Shown here piece after piece: positions 16,040 through 24,782 of a stretch of 64,000 nucleotides of DNA; within the stretch, counting starts at the first letter, position 1, and the number at the start of each line of letters is the position of its first letter. The translations under genes were made by a program, and so were the position numbers. The DNA is taken from positions 496,001 to 560,000 of the forward strand of contig NZ_VFMO01000001.1 in the NCBI RefSeq assembly GCF_006715095.1. Reading direction: 5' to 3'. This DNA is from Yimella lutea. Its GTDB lineage: Bacteria > Actinomycetota > Actinomycetes > Actinomycetales > Dermatophilaceae. Under the pieces are notes generated by a model. That model did no database searches, was not told where the DNA came from, and saw only the letters and a list, made by a program, of their open reading frames with translations.

Positions 16040-16797
16040 CGAGGTTCGCCCTCGACGACGCGGCCTGGACCAACCGCTGGCGTGCGCGCTCGGTGGCGGA
16101 GAAGGCCGTTTTGTCGGGCGGGCTGCTGCTGGTTGCGGTGTCGGCCACGGCACCCGTCGTGCCGATCGGCATCGGGTTGTTCGCGCTGCTTGCTGCGGTG
16201 GCCTGGGCGCGGGTGCCGTGGCGCACCTTCGTGGCGGCCTGGACCGGCCCGCTGATCTTCACCCTCATCGGGCTGGTCGGCGTGGTCGTGTCGGTCGGCA
16301 CGGTGCCGCACCCGGTGCTCACCGCCGGGCCCTTGGCTGTCGACGAACGCAGCGTGTCGTCGGCCGTGCTCATCGGATCACGCGCATTCGGTTGCAGCGC
16401 AGCGGTGTTGCTGCTCGCCTCGACCACGCCGATCGTCGAAGTCTTCGAATCGTTGCGGCGGTTGCGGGTGCCGGAGGTGATGCTCGATCTGGCCGGCGCG
16501 ATGTACCGGCTGATCTTCGTGCTCGGGGCCACGCTCACCCGCACGCGGGAGGCGCAGGCGGCCCGACTCGGCTACGCGCGAGGTGCGTCTGCGCGCCGGT
16601 CGGTCGCGGCACTGTTCGTGCGCACACTGGTGCACGGTTGGGACCGCGCCGCACGACTCGAACGCGGCCTGGCCGGTCGCGGCTACAGCGGGTCGCTGCG
16701 CATGCTGGCGCCGGAGCGGCCCGTGTCGTGGCCCTTCGTCGGCTCGTCGGTGGCGGTTGTCGCCGTGGTTGCGGCGGCGTCGGTGGTGCTGCGATGA
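16036..16797 (+). CDS. cbiQ: Cobalt ECF importer coupling protein
   Basis: CbiQ is the transmembrane T component that links CbiM/CbiN to the ATPase. The 253-residue protein has four to five hydrophobic segments. Its cytoplasmic region carries the Ala-Arg-Gly coupling signatures, here seen in QAARLGYARGASARR and ERGLAGRGYSGS. GTG at 16036 overlaps the cbiN stop by 4 nt. It belongs to the riboswitch-headed cbiMNQO unit. Confidence 0.93.
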   Translation: MTRFALDDAAWTNRWRARSVAEKAVLSGGLLLVAVSATAPVVPIGIGLFALLAAVAWARVPWRTFVAAWTGPLIFTLIGLVGVVVSVGTVPHPVLTAGPLAVDERSVSSAVLIGSRAFGCSAAVLLLASTTPIVEVFESLRRLRVPEVMLDLAGAMYRLIFVLGATLTRTREAQAARLGYARGASARRSVAALFVRTLVHGWDRAARLERGLAGRGYSGSLRMLAPERPVSWPFVGSSVAVVAVVAAASVVLR

Positions 16798-17633
16798 GCG
16801 ACCGGTCGCAGCCGCCGGTGTTGGCGTTGCGCGGGGTCGACGTCGGTTACCCCGGCGCCCCGGAGGTGCTCGACCGCGCCACCGTCGAGGTGTGCGCCGG
16901 CCGCCGGATCGCGGTGCTCGGTGCGAACGGTTCGGGCAAGACGACGCTGTTGCGCACGCTCGCCGGGGCGCTGCGTCCGACGGCAGGGCAGGTGCTCTGG
17001 CACGGAACACCGTTGCAGCACAGACGATCTCGACTGAACGAGCACCGGCAGCGGGTGCAGTTCGTGGGGCAAGACCCCGACGACCAGTTGGTGAGCGCCG
17101 ACGTTCGGCGCGACGTCTCATTCGGCCCGACGAACCTCGGCCTGCCGGCGCCGGAGGTGCGTGCCCGGGTGGAGGAGGCGCTCGCGCTGCTCGACCTGCT
17201 GCCGCTCGCCGACCGGCCGGTGCACCACCTGTCCTACGGGCAGCGCAAACGGGTGGCGCTCGCCGGGGCGATGGCGATGCGTCCGGCGGTGATGCTGCTC
17301 GACGAACCTACGGCGGGGGTCGACGACGTCGGGGTGCGTGATGCCCTCGACGCACTCGCCCGACTCGAACGGGCCGGCACCACCGTGGTGGTGTCGACCC
17401 ACGACAGCGATCTCGCCTGGGCGTGGGCCGACGACGTGGTGCTGCTGCAGCAGGGCGGAATTCGGCAGGGTTCGTGCGCCGAGGTGATGTCGGACGCCGA
17501 CGCCCTCACCGCCTCGCGGGTGGCCCTGCCGGCCGTCGTGCGGGTGGGCGCGGCGCTGGGGCTCGACCTGCTCGCCGTCGACCGTCCGCGCACTGCCGAC
17601 GACCTGGTCGCGTTGGTGCACGCCCGCGGCTGA
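16794..17633 (+). CDS. cbiO: Cobalt ECF importer ATP-binding protein
   Basis: CbiO hydrolyses ATP to drive cobalt import. The 279-residue protein has Walker A GANGSGKTT (about residues 44-52), Q-loop QFVGQDPDDQL, ABC signature LSYGQRKRVALAGAMAM and Walker B VMLLDEPTAGVDD. The C-terminal 50 residues form the extra domain usual in CbiO, ending in PRTADDLVALVHARG. The ATG overlaps the cbiQ stop by 4 nt. The gene ends 2 nt before the stop of cobIJ on the other strand, so the two units converge with almost no spacer. Confidence 0.95.
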   Translation: MSDRSQPPVLALRGVDVGYPGAPEVLDRATVEVCAGRRIAVLGANGSGKTTLLRTLAGALRPTAGQVLWHGTPLQHRRSRLNEHRQRVQFVGQDPDDQLVSADVRRDVSFGPTNLGLPAPEVRARVEEALALLDLLPLADRPVHHLSYGQRKRVALAGAMAMRPAVMLLDEPTAGVDDVGVRDALDALARLERAGTTVVVSTHDSDLAWAWADDVVLLQQGGIRQGSCAEVMSDADALTASRVALPAVVRVGAALGLDLLAVDRPRTADDLVALVHARG

Positions 17634-17635
17634 AC

Positions 17636-19183
17636 TCACTCCACGTAGCGCGGGGTCCACACGTGTCCGGTGGGCGACACGCGGGTGCTCGACGAGCCAA
17701 TGATCACCAGACACTTCATGTCGACGGTGGCCGGGTCGAACTCGCCGAGCGTGGTGACGGTGGCCGACTGCTCCGCCCTGCCCACGTCGCGCGCGACCAC
17801 GACGACGGTCGACGGGTCTTTCACCTCCAAGAGCACGTCGCGGGCCGCGAACAACTGCTCCGGACGGCTGAGCGAGCGCGGGTTGTAGAGCGCGATGACC
17901 AGGTCGACGGACGCCGCGGCGCGCAACCGGTCGGCCACCACCTGCCACGGCTTCAGCCGGTCGGACAGCGACATGATCGCGAAGTCGGCGCCGAGCGGCG
18001 CGCCCACGAGCGCCGCGGCGGCCTGCGCGGCCGAGACGCCGGGAGACACCTGCACCGGCACCTGGGCGTAGTGCGGGTCGTCGGCCACCGCGTGTTCGGC
18101 GGCCTCGAACACCGCCGACGCCATGCCGAACACCCCGGCGTCACCGCCGGACACCACGGCCACCTCGTCGCCGCGGGCGGCGAGGTCGAGTGCCAGCCGG
18201 CCCCGCTCGACCTCCACCGTGTTGCCGCTGGCGTGGCGGGTGAGGCCCTCTCGCTGCGGCACGCGATCGACGTACGGCGCGTAGCCCACCACGTGGTCGA
18301 CCCGCCCGAGCAACTCGGCCACCTCAGGCGTGAGCCAGCGGTGGGGACCGGGGCCGAGACCGACGACGTGCACGGTGCCGGGTGTGGTGCCGGACGCGGG
18401 CTCGGCCTCGGCCTGAGCGGTGGCGGCCCGCCCCGCGGAGTCGGCCCGACGGTCGAGCCCGGGCACCAAGATCAGCGACATGTACGGCACGGTCGCGGGG
18501 TCGACGTCGGCCACGGGCAACACTCGCTGGCCCTCGCGGGAAGCGCGTTCGACATAGACGGCGCGATCGAGCACGCCCGCCTGCCGCAGCGCTTCGCGCA
18601 CTCCGGCGAAGGTGCGGCCGAGCTTCATCACCACGGCTGCGTCGCTGTCGGCCAAGCGTCGCGCGAGCTCCGGCACGGGGAGGGTGCCGGGCAGCACGGT
18701 GAGCACGTCCTCGTGGCGCGAGATCGCCTCGGCGGCAACGGCAGTCGCGGCGGCGAAGGCGGGAACGCCGGCCACCACCTCGGTCGGGTAACGGTCGGCC
18801 AGCCGCTCGTGCAGGTAGGTGTAGGAGCCATAGAGCATTGGATCGCCCTCGGCGAGCACGACCACCGACCGACCGGTGTCCAGGTGAACAGCGAGGCGCG
18901 CGGCGCACTCGTCGTAAAACTCCGCGAGCTGCGCGTGGTAACCGTCCGGGTGGGTGGCCGCGCCGGTGGTGACCGGGTAGCGCAACTCCTCCTCGATCAC
19001 CTCGACCGGGATGAGCTCGGCGGCGATGGCGCGCGCGTTGGAGGAGCGGCCGGTGCCGGCGTGATAGACGACCACCTCGGCCGACGCGATGAGCTCGGCC
19101 GCGCGGCGGGTGATGAGGCCGGGGTCGCCCGGCCCGACGCCGACGCCGTACAGGTGGCCGGATTCAGCTGTGGCGGGGCGCAT
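17636..19183 (-). CDS. cobIJ: CobI-CobJ fusion: precorrin-2 C20- and precorrin-3B C17-methyltransferase
   Basis: One 515-residue chain carries two corrin methylases. The CobI half (about 1-250) has YGVGVGPGDPGLITRRAAELI-type opening, AEGDPMLYGSYTYLHERL and VVAGVPAFAAATAVA. The CobJ half starts near residue 268 with VHVVGLGPGPHRWLTPEV and contains VVSGGDAGVFGMASAVFE and VIALYNPRS. The same fusion is known from Mycobacterium. CobI makes precorrin-3A; CobJ contracts the ring after CobG has acted. The ATG lies 1 nt beyond the cobH stop, so cobG, cobH and cobIJ are one unit. Confidence 0.95.
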   Translation of the reverse strand: MRPATAESGHLYGVGVGPGDPGLITRRAAELIASAEVVVYHAGTGRSSNARAIAAELIPVEVIEEELRYPVTTGAATHPDGYHAQLAEFYDECAARLAVHLDTGRSVVVLAEGDPMLYGSYTYLHERLADRYPTEVVAGVPAFAAATAVAAEAISRHEDVLTVLPGTLPVPELARRLADSDAAVVMKLGRTFAGVREALRQAGVLDRAVYVERASREGQRVLPVADVDPATVPYMSLILVPGLDRRADSAGRAATAQAEAEPASGTTPGTVHVVGLGPGPHRWLTPEVAELLGRVDHVVGYAPYVDRVPQREGLTRHASGNTVEVERGRLALDLAARGDEVAVVSGGDAGVFGMASAVFEAAEHAVADDPHYAQVPVQVSPGVSAAQAAAALVGAPLGADFAIMSLSDRLKPWQVVADRLRAAASVDLVIALYNPRSLSRPEQLFAARDVLLEVKDPSTVVVVARDVGRAEQSATVTTLGEFDPATVDMKCLVIIGSSSTRVSPTGHVWTPRYVE

Positions 19184-19184
19184 G

Positions 19185-19871
19185 TCAGACCTCCGAGGTC
19201 GAGGCGAGAGCGTTGACGGCGGCTGCCGCCATGGCCGATCCGCCACGGTGACCGTGCACGGTGATCCAGGGCACGACGTGACCGTCGGCCAGCCGGTGTT
19301 CGGCCAGCGCCACCTTCGACTCGGCCGACCCGACGAACCCGACCGGCATGCCGACGATCGCTGCCGGTCGCGGCCCACCGTCGTGCAACCACTCGAGCAG
19401 ATGGAACAAAGCGGTCGGCGCATTGCCGATGGCGACGACGGCGCCGTCGAGCCGGTCGCCCCACAGCGACACCGCCGCGGCAGCGCGGGTGGTGCTCCAC
19501 CGCCCCGCGAGAGCCGGCACCCGCCCGTCACGCAGGGTGCACACCACCTCGTTGTCGGCGGGCAGGCGAGTGCGGGTGATGCCGGAGGCGAGCATCACCG
19601 AGTCGGTGAAGATCGGCGCACCCGCGCGTAGCGCGTCGCGGGCCGCGCGCACGACGTCGTCGTGGGCGGCCACGCACTCGGCCACCGCGGGGTCACCTGC
19701 CGCGTGCACCACCCGCGCGACGACCGGCTCGGTCTGCGCCGGGAACGCCGACAGGTCGGCGAGGTCGCGGATCATCGCGAACGACCGGCGGTAGATCTCC
19801 GGTCCGTCGGTGAGGTAGTCATACCGGCGCGTCGGCGGAAGTGGCTGCGGCTCAGGCAAATCGAGGTTCAC
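19185..19871 (-). CDS. cobH: Precorrin-8X methylmutase
   Basis: CobH moves a methyl group from C11 to C12 of precorrin-8X, giving hydrogenobyrinate. The 228-residue product shows the family blocks YDYLTDGPEIYRRSFAMIR, VVHAAGDPAV with the candidate catalytic His, FTDSVMLASGITRTRLPA, GNAPTALFHLLEWL and GHRGGSAMAAAAVNAL near the C-terminus. GTG is the start; it overlaps the cobG stop by 4 nt. The order cobG-cobH-cobIJ places three consecutive ring-building functions in one leftward operon. Confidence 0.94.
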   Translation of the reverse strand: MNLDLPEPQPLPPTRRYDYLTDGPEIYRRSFAMIRDLADLSAFPAQTEPVVARVVHAAGDPAVAECVAAHDDVVRAARDALRAGAPIFTDSVMLASGITRTRLPADNEVVCTLRDGRVPALAGRWSTTRAAAAVSLWGDRLDGAVVAIGNAPTALFHLLEWLHDGGPRPAAIVGMPVGFVGSAESKVALAEHRLADGHVVPWITVHGHRGGSAMAAAAVNALASTSEV

Positions 19872-20956
19872 GGCAGGATCTCCTGGACGGTTCGGGGCGC
19901 GATCACGAGGCGGTGGTCACCGGCGGGTCGACCACAGGCGCGCTCGCACCCGACCACGTGGGTGCGCGGACTGTCGATCGGCAGCGAGGCCGCCGCGGCG
20001 GTGGTGAGCTCGACGGTGGGGGTGTCGGTGCGCCGGCACCATGGCGCGCCGACACACGCGGACAGGGTGGCCCACGGCGAGTGCGCCGCGACCGCGAAAC
20101 CACCGGCCTCGAACACGTCGAGATCGATGTCGTCGGTGCGCAGGACGAGCGAACGCCACGGCGTCACCACGATCTCCTCGGCAACGCGTCGCAGCAGATC
20201 GATCTGCTCGATCGTGAGCATTCCCAGGGGAACTCCGAGCACGAAGGCGCCGTGACGTGCGCCGTCCGGCGTGTGGCGACCGGGCGTCGGCGGCGGCGCG
20301 GCGTCGATGTTCATGGGGGCGAGGCCGGCGAACACCGGCGACTCGGGCGGCAGGTTGCGCACGTTCCAGTGCGACTCGTCGTCGCGGCCCAGCAGGAAGC
20401 ACCGAGCGCGGTCGAGCATGGCTGCGACGGCGTCCTCGGGTGCGCAGTCGACGCCCATGCCTCCGACGAGCAGCCGGCCGCTGGTCTCCGACAGCCGCTG
20501 GAACGCGACGTCGTAGGGCTCGCCGAGCACCTGCCCCTCGCGACCAGCCACGGCGAACAGCCAGCGGCCGGAAAGCCCGGCGAGCAGCTGGTCGGCGATC
20601 AGCGCCGCATCGAGTGCGGCGACCAGTGGCGGCAGCGTCTCGTCGAACGGGTCAGCGATGATGTTGCGCACCCGCTCGTGACTCGCCGACGGCAACAGAC
20701 CGGTCGCTTCGATCTGCGAAATCAGCTGCGGTGTCAGTGGATTCGGCAACGAACGCAACTGTAGATTGCCTCGTGACGTGAGCTGCACGAAGGGCGCGCC
20801 GTGCTGAATGCTGATGTCGCCGAGCCGGTGCAGCGTGGCGGTCTTCAGCCGTCCACCGGGCAGGCGTAGACGCACCAGGGCGCCGTCGTCGGCGAGGTGC
20901 GGACGCAGCAGGCCGGGGCAGCGGTCGGCGCCGGAGCGATCGGAGGGCACGGTCAC
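19868..20956 (-). CDS. cobG: Precorrin-3B synthase, oxygen-dependent
   Basis: CobG uses molecular oxygen to hydroxylate precorrin-3A at C20 and form the gamma-lactone; its presence marks the aerobic pathway. The protein resembles sulfite/nitrite reductases. Four Cys fit a [4Fe-4S] site: C-x5-C in SACVGAPWC (about residues 301 and 307) and C-x3-C in GCERACG (about 337 and 341). The start is uncertain: I use the GTG at 20956; a GTG at 20950 or a TTG at 20974 are alternatives, and none has a strong ribosome site. It diverges from the cobN riboswitch. Confidence 0.9.
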   Translation of the reverse strand: MTVPSDRSGADRCPGLLRPHLADDGALVRLRLPGGRLKTATLHRLGDISIQHGAPFVQLTSRGNLQLRSLPNPLTPQLISQIEATGLLPSASHERVRNIIADPFDETLPPLVAALDAALIADQLLAGLSGRWLFAVAGREGQVLGEPYDVAFQRLSETSGRLLVGGMGVDCAPEDAVAAMLDRARCFLLGRDDESHWNVRNLPPESPVFAGLAPMNIDAAPPPTPGRHTPDGARHGAFVLGVPLGMLTIEQIDLLRRVAEEIVVTPWRSLVLRTDDIDLDVFEAGGFAVAAHSPWATLSACVGAPWCRRTDTPTVELTTAAAASLPIDSPRTHVVGCERACGRPAGDHRLVIAPRTVQEILP

Positions 20957-21004
20957 GCGGTGGAGGATACGCAAGTCGACCGCCGCGACCGTCGGGGTAG
21001 GGTC

Positions 21005-21101
21005 GTCCCGGCCCCAGCAGACGGAACCCGGTGCGAATCCGGGACGGTCCCGCCACTGTGAACCCCGAAGGGTGAGTCAGGAACGCCTGCGGAGCCGGCC
21101 G
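21005..21101 (+). promoter_or_regulatory. Cobalamin riboswitch, cobN-bluB/cobT unit
   Basis: The ordered blocks are GGAACCCGGTGCGAATCCGG, GGTCCCGCCACTGTGA (B12 box) and GAGTCAGGAACGCC, bounded by CGGCC and GGCCG. About 60 nt separate it from the cobN ATG. That interval contains a short GC hairpin (GGGGC / GACCCC, about 21131-21144) and the ribosome site AAGGAG at 21149-21154. Confidence 0.93.
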
Positions 21102-21161
21102 ATCCGATCGTGATCGGTCCCGATCGTTCCGGGGCGCGGACCCCGCGAAGGAGTTTCGCCG

Positions 21162-24100
21162 ATGGCGCGTATCGCCCTGCTGTCCACGTCCGACACCGAT
21201 CTGCTGAGCGCGCGCGCCAGCGGCTCCGAGTTCGCCTGGGCCAACCCCGCCCGCACCCCGATCGGCCCCGCGGTCGAGGGCGCCGACATCGTGATCGCCC
21301 GCATCCTCGGCAGTCCCGACGACGTCGACGACGAGATCCGGGCGCTCGGCGAACGGGTGCCGCTGATCGTGCTCGGCGGCGAACTCACCCCGAACGCCGC
21401 GATGATGCAGCTGTCGCGCCGGGCGCCCGCCGCAGTGGTCAACGAGGTGCACCGCTACCTGGTCAACGGCGGCCCCGACAACCTCACCAACCTGCACGCG
21501 TTCCTGTCCGACACCCTGCTGCTCACCGGCGACGAGTTCGAGCCGCCGCAGGAGCTGCCGACCTGGGGTGTGCTCGATCGCCCTGCGGCACAAGCCGATC
21601 CGGGTGCTCCGCGGGTAGGGGTGCTCTTCTACCGAGCGCAGTACGCCGCTGGAAACACCGACTACGCCCACGCCCTCTGCGACGCCATCGACGCCGCAGG
21701 CGGGGTGGGGGTGCCGATCCACGCCGCGTCGTTGCGCGACGCCCCCGAGGAGCTGCTCGCCGAGCTCGGCACCCTCGACGCCCTCGTCACGACGGTGCTG
21801 GCGGCCGGAGGCACCAAGCCGGCGCACGCCCAGGCGGGCGGCGAGGACGAGACCTGGGACGTGCGTCCGCTGGCCGCTCTCGACATCCCGATCATCCAAG
21901 GGCTGTGCCTCACCTGGAGCCGCGAGGTGTGGGCGGCCTCCGACGACGGCATGTCGCCGCTCGACGTCGCCACCCAGGTGGCCGTGCCCGAGTTCGACGG
22001 ACGCCTGATCACAGTTCCGTTCTCGTTCAAGGAGATCGACGCCGACGGGCTGCCCGCCTATGTCGCCGACCCGGAGCGCTGCGCACGCGTGGCCGGCATC
22101 GCGGTGAAGCACGCGCGCCTGCGGCACACGCCACCGGAGCAGCGCCGCATCGCGGTCATGCTGTCGGCCTACCCGACCAAGCACTCCCGCATCGGCAACG
22201 CGGTCGGGCTCGACACCCCGGTGTCGACGATCCGGTTGCTGAGGGCCATGCGCGAGGCGGGTTACGACCTCGGCCCGCGCGGCGCGCTGCCCGGGCTCGA
22301 CGACGTGGACCCGGTCGACGGCGAAGCGCTCGACACCACCGCCGGCAACGCGCTCATCCACGCGCTGATCGCGGCCGGCGGACAAGACCCCGACTGGCTC
22401 ACCCAGGAGCAGGTGAGCAGCGCACAGGTGCGCATCCCGGCCACTCGCTACCGCAGCTGGTTCGAGACGCTTCCGGCCGCCCTGCGGGAGTCGATGACGG
22501 ACACCTGGGGCGAGGCGCCCGGCGAGCTCTACGTCGACACGTCGCGCGACCCCGACGGCGAGATCGTCTGCGCCGCGATCCAGGCGGGCAACGTCGTGCT
22601 GATGGTGCAGCCGCCGCGCGGCTTCGGCGAAAACCCGATCGCGATCTACCACGACCCCGACCTGCCGCCGACCCACCACTACCTGGCCACCTACCGCTGG
22701 ATCGAGCAGGAGTTCGGCGCCCACGCGGTGGTGCACGTGGGCAAGCACGGCAACCTCGAGTGGCTGTCGGGCAAGAACCTCGCGATGTCGGCGTCGTGCG
22801 GCACCGACGCCGCGCTCGGCTCGCTGCCGCTGATCTACCCGTTCCTGGTGAACGACCCGGGCGAGGGCACCCAGGCCAAGCGTCGCGCCCACGCCACCGT
22901 CGTCGACCATCTCGTGCCGCCGATGGCGCGCGCCGAGAGCTACGGCGACATCGCCCGACTCGAGCAGTTGCTCGACGAGTACGGCAACGTATCGGTGATG
23001 GACCCGGCGAAGGCGCCGGCGCTGCGCGGCGAGATCTGGACGCTGCTGCAGGCGGCCCGGATGGACCAGGACCTGGGAGTGAGCGAACGCCCCGACGACG
23101 ACAGCTTCGACGACTTCGTGATGCACCTTGACGGCTGGCTGTGCGAGATCAAGGACGTGCAGATCCGCGACGGCCTGCACGTGCTCGGACAGGCGCCCGA
23201 AGGCGACGAACTGATCAACCTGGTGCTCGCGATCCTGCGCGCCGGGCAGGTCTTCGGCGGACGCGGCGACGGCATCCCCGGGCTACGGCACGCGCTCGGG
23301 CTCACCGACGACGCTACGTCGCAGCAGACCGACCGCGTCGAAGAGCTGGCCCGCACCCTCGTCACCCGGGTCGCCGAGGCCGGCTGGAACGCCGCGGACG
23401 TCGAGCGGATCGTCGCCGAGGTGACCAGTGAGCCGAACCCGGCGGCGACCGCGTCCCTGCGGTTCGGGTGCGAGGAGGTCGTGCCCCGGCTGCAGCAGAC
23501 GACGCGCGAGATCCCGATGGTGCTGCACGCCCTCGACGGCGGATACGTGCCGGCGGGCCCGTCGGGTTCGCCGCTGCGTGGACTGGTGAACGTGCTGCCC
23601 ACCGGCCGCAACTTCTACTCGGTCGACCCGAAGGCGATCCCGTCGCGACTGGCCTACCAGACCGGGTCGGCGATGGCGGAGTCGCTCGTGCGGCGCTACC
23701 GGGACGAACACGGCGAGGTGCCGGAGTCGGTGGGCCTGTCGGTGTGGGGCACCTCCGCCATGCGCACCAGCGGCGACGACATCGGCGAGGTGCTCGCGCT
23801 GCTCGGCGTCGTGCCGGTGTGGGACGAGCAGTCACGCCGGGTCGTGGGCCTGGAGGCGCTGCCGCTGCAGGAACTCGGCCGCCCGCGCATCGACGTCACC
23901 GTGCGCATCTCCGGCTTCTTCCGCGACGCCTTCCCGCACGTGATCTCGATGCTCGACGACGCGGTGGCGCTGGTGGCCGGGCTCGACGAACCCCACGACC
24001 AGAACTTCGTGCGCAAGCACGCGTCCGCCGACCTTGCCGAGCACGGCGACGAACGTCGTTCCCGCACAAGGATCTTCGGCTCGAAGCCGGGCTCCTACGG

Positions 24101-24782
24101 GGCGGGCATCCTGCAGGTGGTCGAGTCGGGCACTTGGCGCGACGACAAGGACCTCGCCGAGGTCTACGCCACCTGGGGCGGTTACGCCTACGGACGCGGA
24201 CTCGACGGTGCACCGGCCCGCGGCGACATGGAGCGCAACTACCGGCGCATCCGGGTGGCGGCCAAGAACGTCGACAACCGTGAGTCGGACATCCTCGACT
24301 CCGACGACTACTTCCAGTACCACGGCGGCATGGTCGCCACCGTCCGCGCGCTCACCGGCGCCGATCCCGAGGCGTACGTGGGCGATTCGACCTCACCCGA
24401 CAACGTGCGCACCCGCACGCTGCAGGAGGAGACCAACCGGGTGTTCCGGTCGCGGGTGGTCAACCCGCGGTGGATCAAGGCGATGCAGCGGCACGGCTAC
24501 AAGGGTGCCTTCGAGCTCGCCGCGACCGTCGACTACCTGTTCGGCTTCGACGCCACGGCCTCGGTCGTGCCCGACTGGATGTACGAGTCGGTGGCCACCG
24601 AATACGTGCTCGACGACACCAACCAGGCCTTCATGCGGCACGCCAACCCGTGGGCGTTGCAGTCGATCGTGGAGAAGCTCGCCGAGGCCGCCGATCGCGG
24701 GCTGTGGCAGGAGCCCGACCCCGAGCTCATGGCGCAACTGCAGCAGGTCTACCTCGACGTGGAAGGCGACCTCGAGGAATGA
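21162..24782 (+). CDS. cobN: Cobaltochelatase large subunit
   Basis: CobN binds hydrogenobyrinic acid a,c-diamide and inserts cobalt, using an AAA+/VWA partner for ATP hydrolysis. The 1206-residue length is normal for the family. Conserved stretches include VVHVGKHGNLEWLSGKNLA (about residues 522-540), GNVVLMVQPPRGFGENP, NYRRIRVAAKNVDNRESDIL and EETNRVFRSRVVNPRWI. The ATG follows an AAGGAG site at 8 nt. It is the first gene after the third riboswitch and overlaps bluB-cobT by 4 nt. Its likely partner is the ChlI/ChlD-type protein encoded at 10665-12752. Confidence 0.96.
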   Translation: MARIALLSTSDTDLLSARASGSEFAWANPARTPIGPAVEGADIVIARILGSPDDVDDEIRALGERVPLIVLGGELTPNAAMMQLSRRAPAAVVNEVHRYLVNGGPDNLTNLHAFLSDTLLLTGDEFEPPQELPTWGVLDRPAAQADPGAPRVGVLFYRAQYAAGNTDYAHALCDAIDAAGGVGVPIHAASLRDAPEELLAELGTLDALVTTVLAAGGTKPAHAQAGGEDETWDVRPLAALDIPIIQGLCLTWSREVWAASDDGMSPLDVATQVAVPEFDGRLITVPFSFKEIDADGLPAYVADPERCARVAGIAVKHARLRHTPPEQRRIAVMLSAYPTKHSRIGNAVGLDTPVSTIRLLRAMREAGYDLGPRGALPGLDDVDPVDGEALDTTAGNALIHALIAAGGQDPDWLTQEQVSSAQVRIPATRYRSWFETLPAALRESMTDTWGEAPGELYVDTSRDPDGEIVCAAIQAGNVVLMVQPPRGFGENPIAIYHDPDLPPTHHYLATYRWIEQEFGAHAVVHVGKHGNLEWLSGKNLAMSASCGTDAALGSLPLIYPFLVNDPGEGTQAKRRAHATVVDHLVPPMARAESYGDIARLEQLLDEYGNVSVMDPAKAPALRGEIWTLLQAARMDQDLGVSERPDDDSFDDFVMHLDGWLCEIKDVQIRDGLHVLGQAPEGDELINLVLAILRAGQVFGGRGDGIPGLRHALGLTDDATSQQTDRVEELARTLVTRVAEAGWNAADVERIVAEVTSEPNPAATASLRFGCEEVVPRLQQTTREIPMVLHALDGGYVPAGPSGSPLRGLVNVLPTGRNFYSVDPKAIPSRLAYQTGSAMAESLVRRYRDEHGEVPESVGLSVWGTSAMRTSGDDIGEVLALLGVVPVWDEQSRRVVGLEALPLQELGRPRIDVTVRISGFFRDAFPHVISMLDDAVALVAGLDEPHDQNFVRKHASADLAEHGDERRSRTRIFGSKPGSYGAGILQVVESGTWRDDKDLAEVYATWGGYAYGRGLDGAPARGDMERNYRRIRVAAKNVDNRESDILDSDDYFQYHGGMVATVRALTGADPEAYVGDSTSPDNVRTRTLQEETNRVFRSRVVNPRWIKAMQRHGYKGAFELAATVDYLFGFDATASVVPDWMYESVATEYVLDDTNQAFMRHANPWALQSIVEKLAEAADRGLWQEPDPELMAQLQQVYLDVEGDLEE

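Noticed and set aside
20652..23180. Leftward open frame of 842 codons opposite cobN
   Set aside because: It is an antisense shadow: cobN is complete on the plus strand and the frame crosses the third riboswitch.
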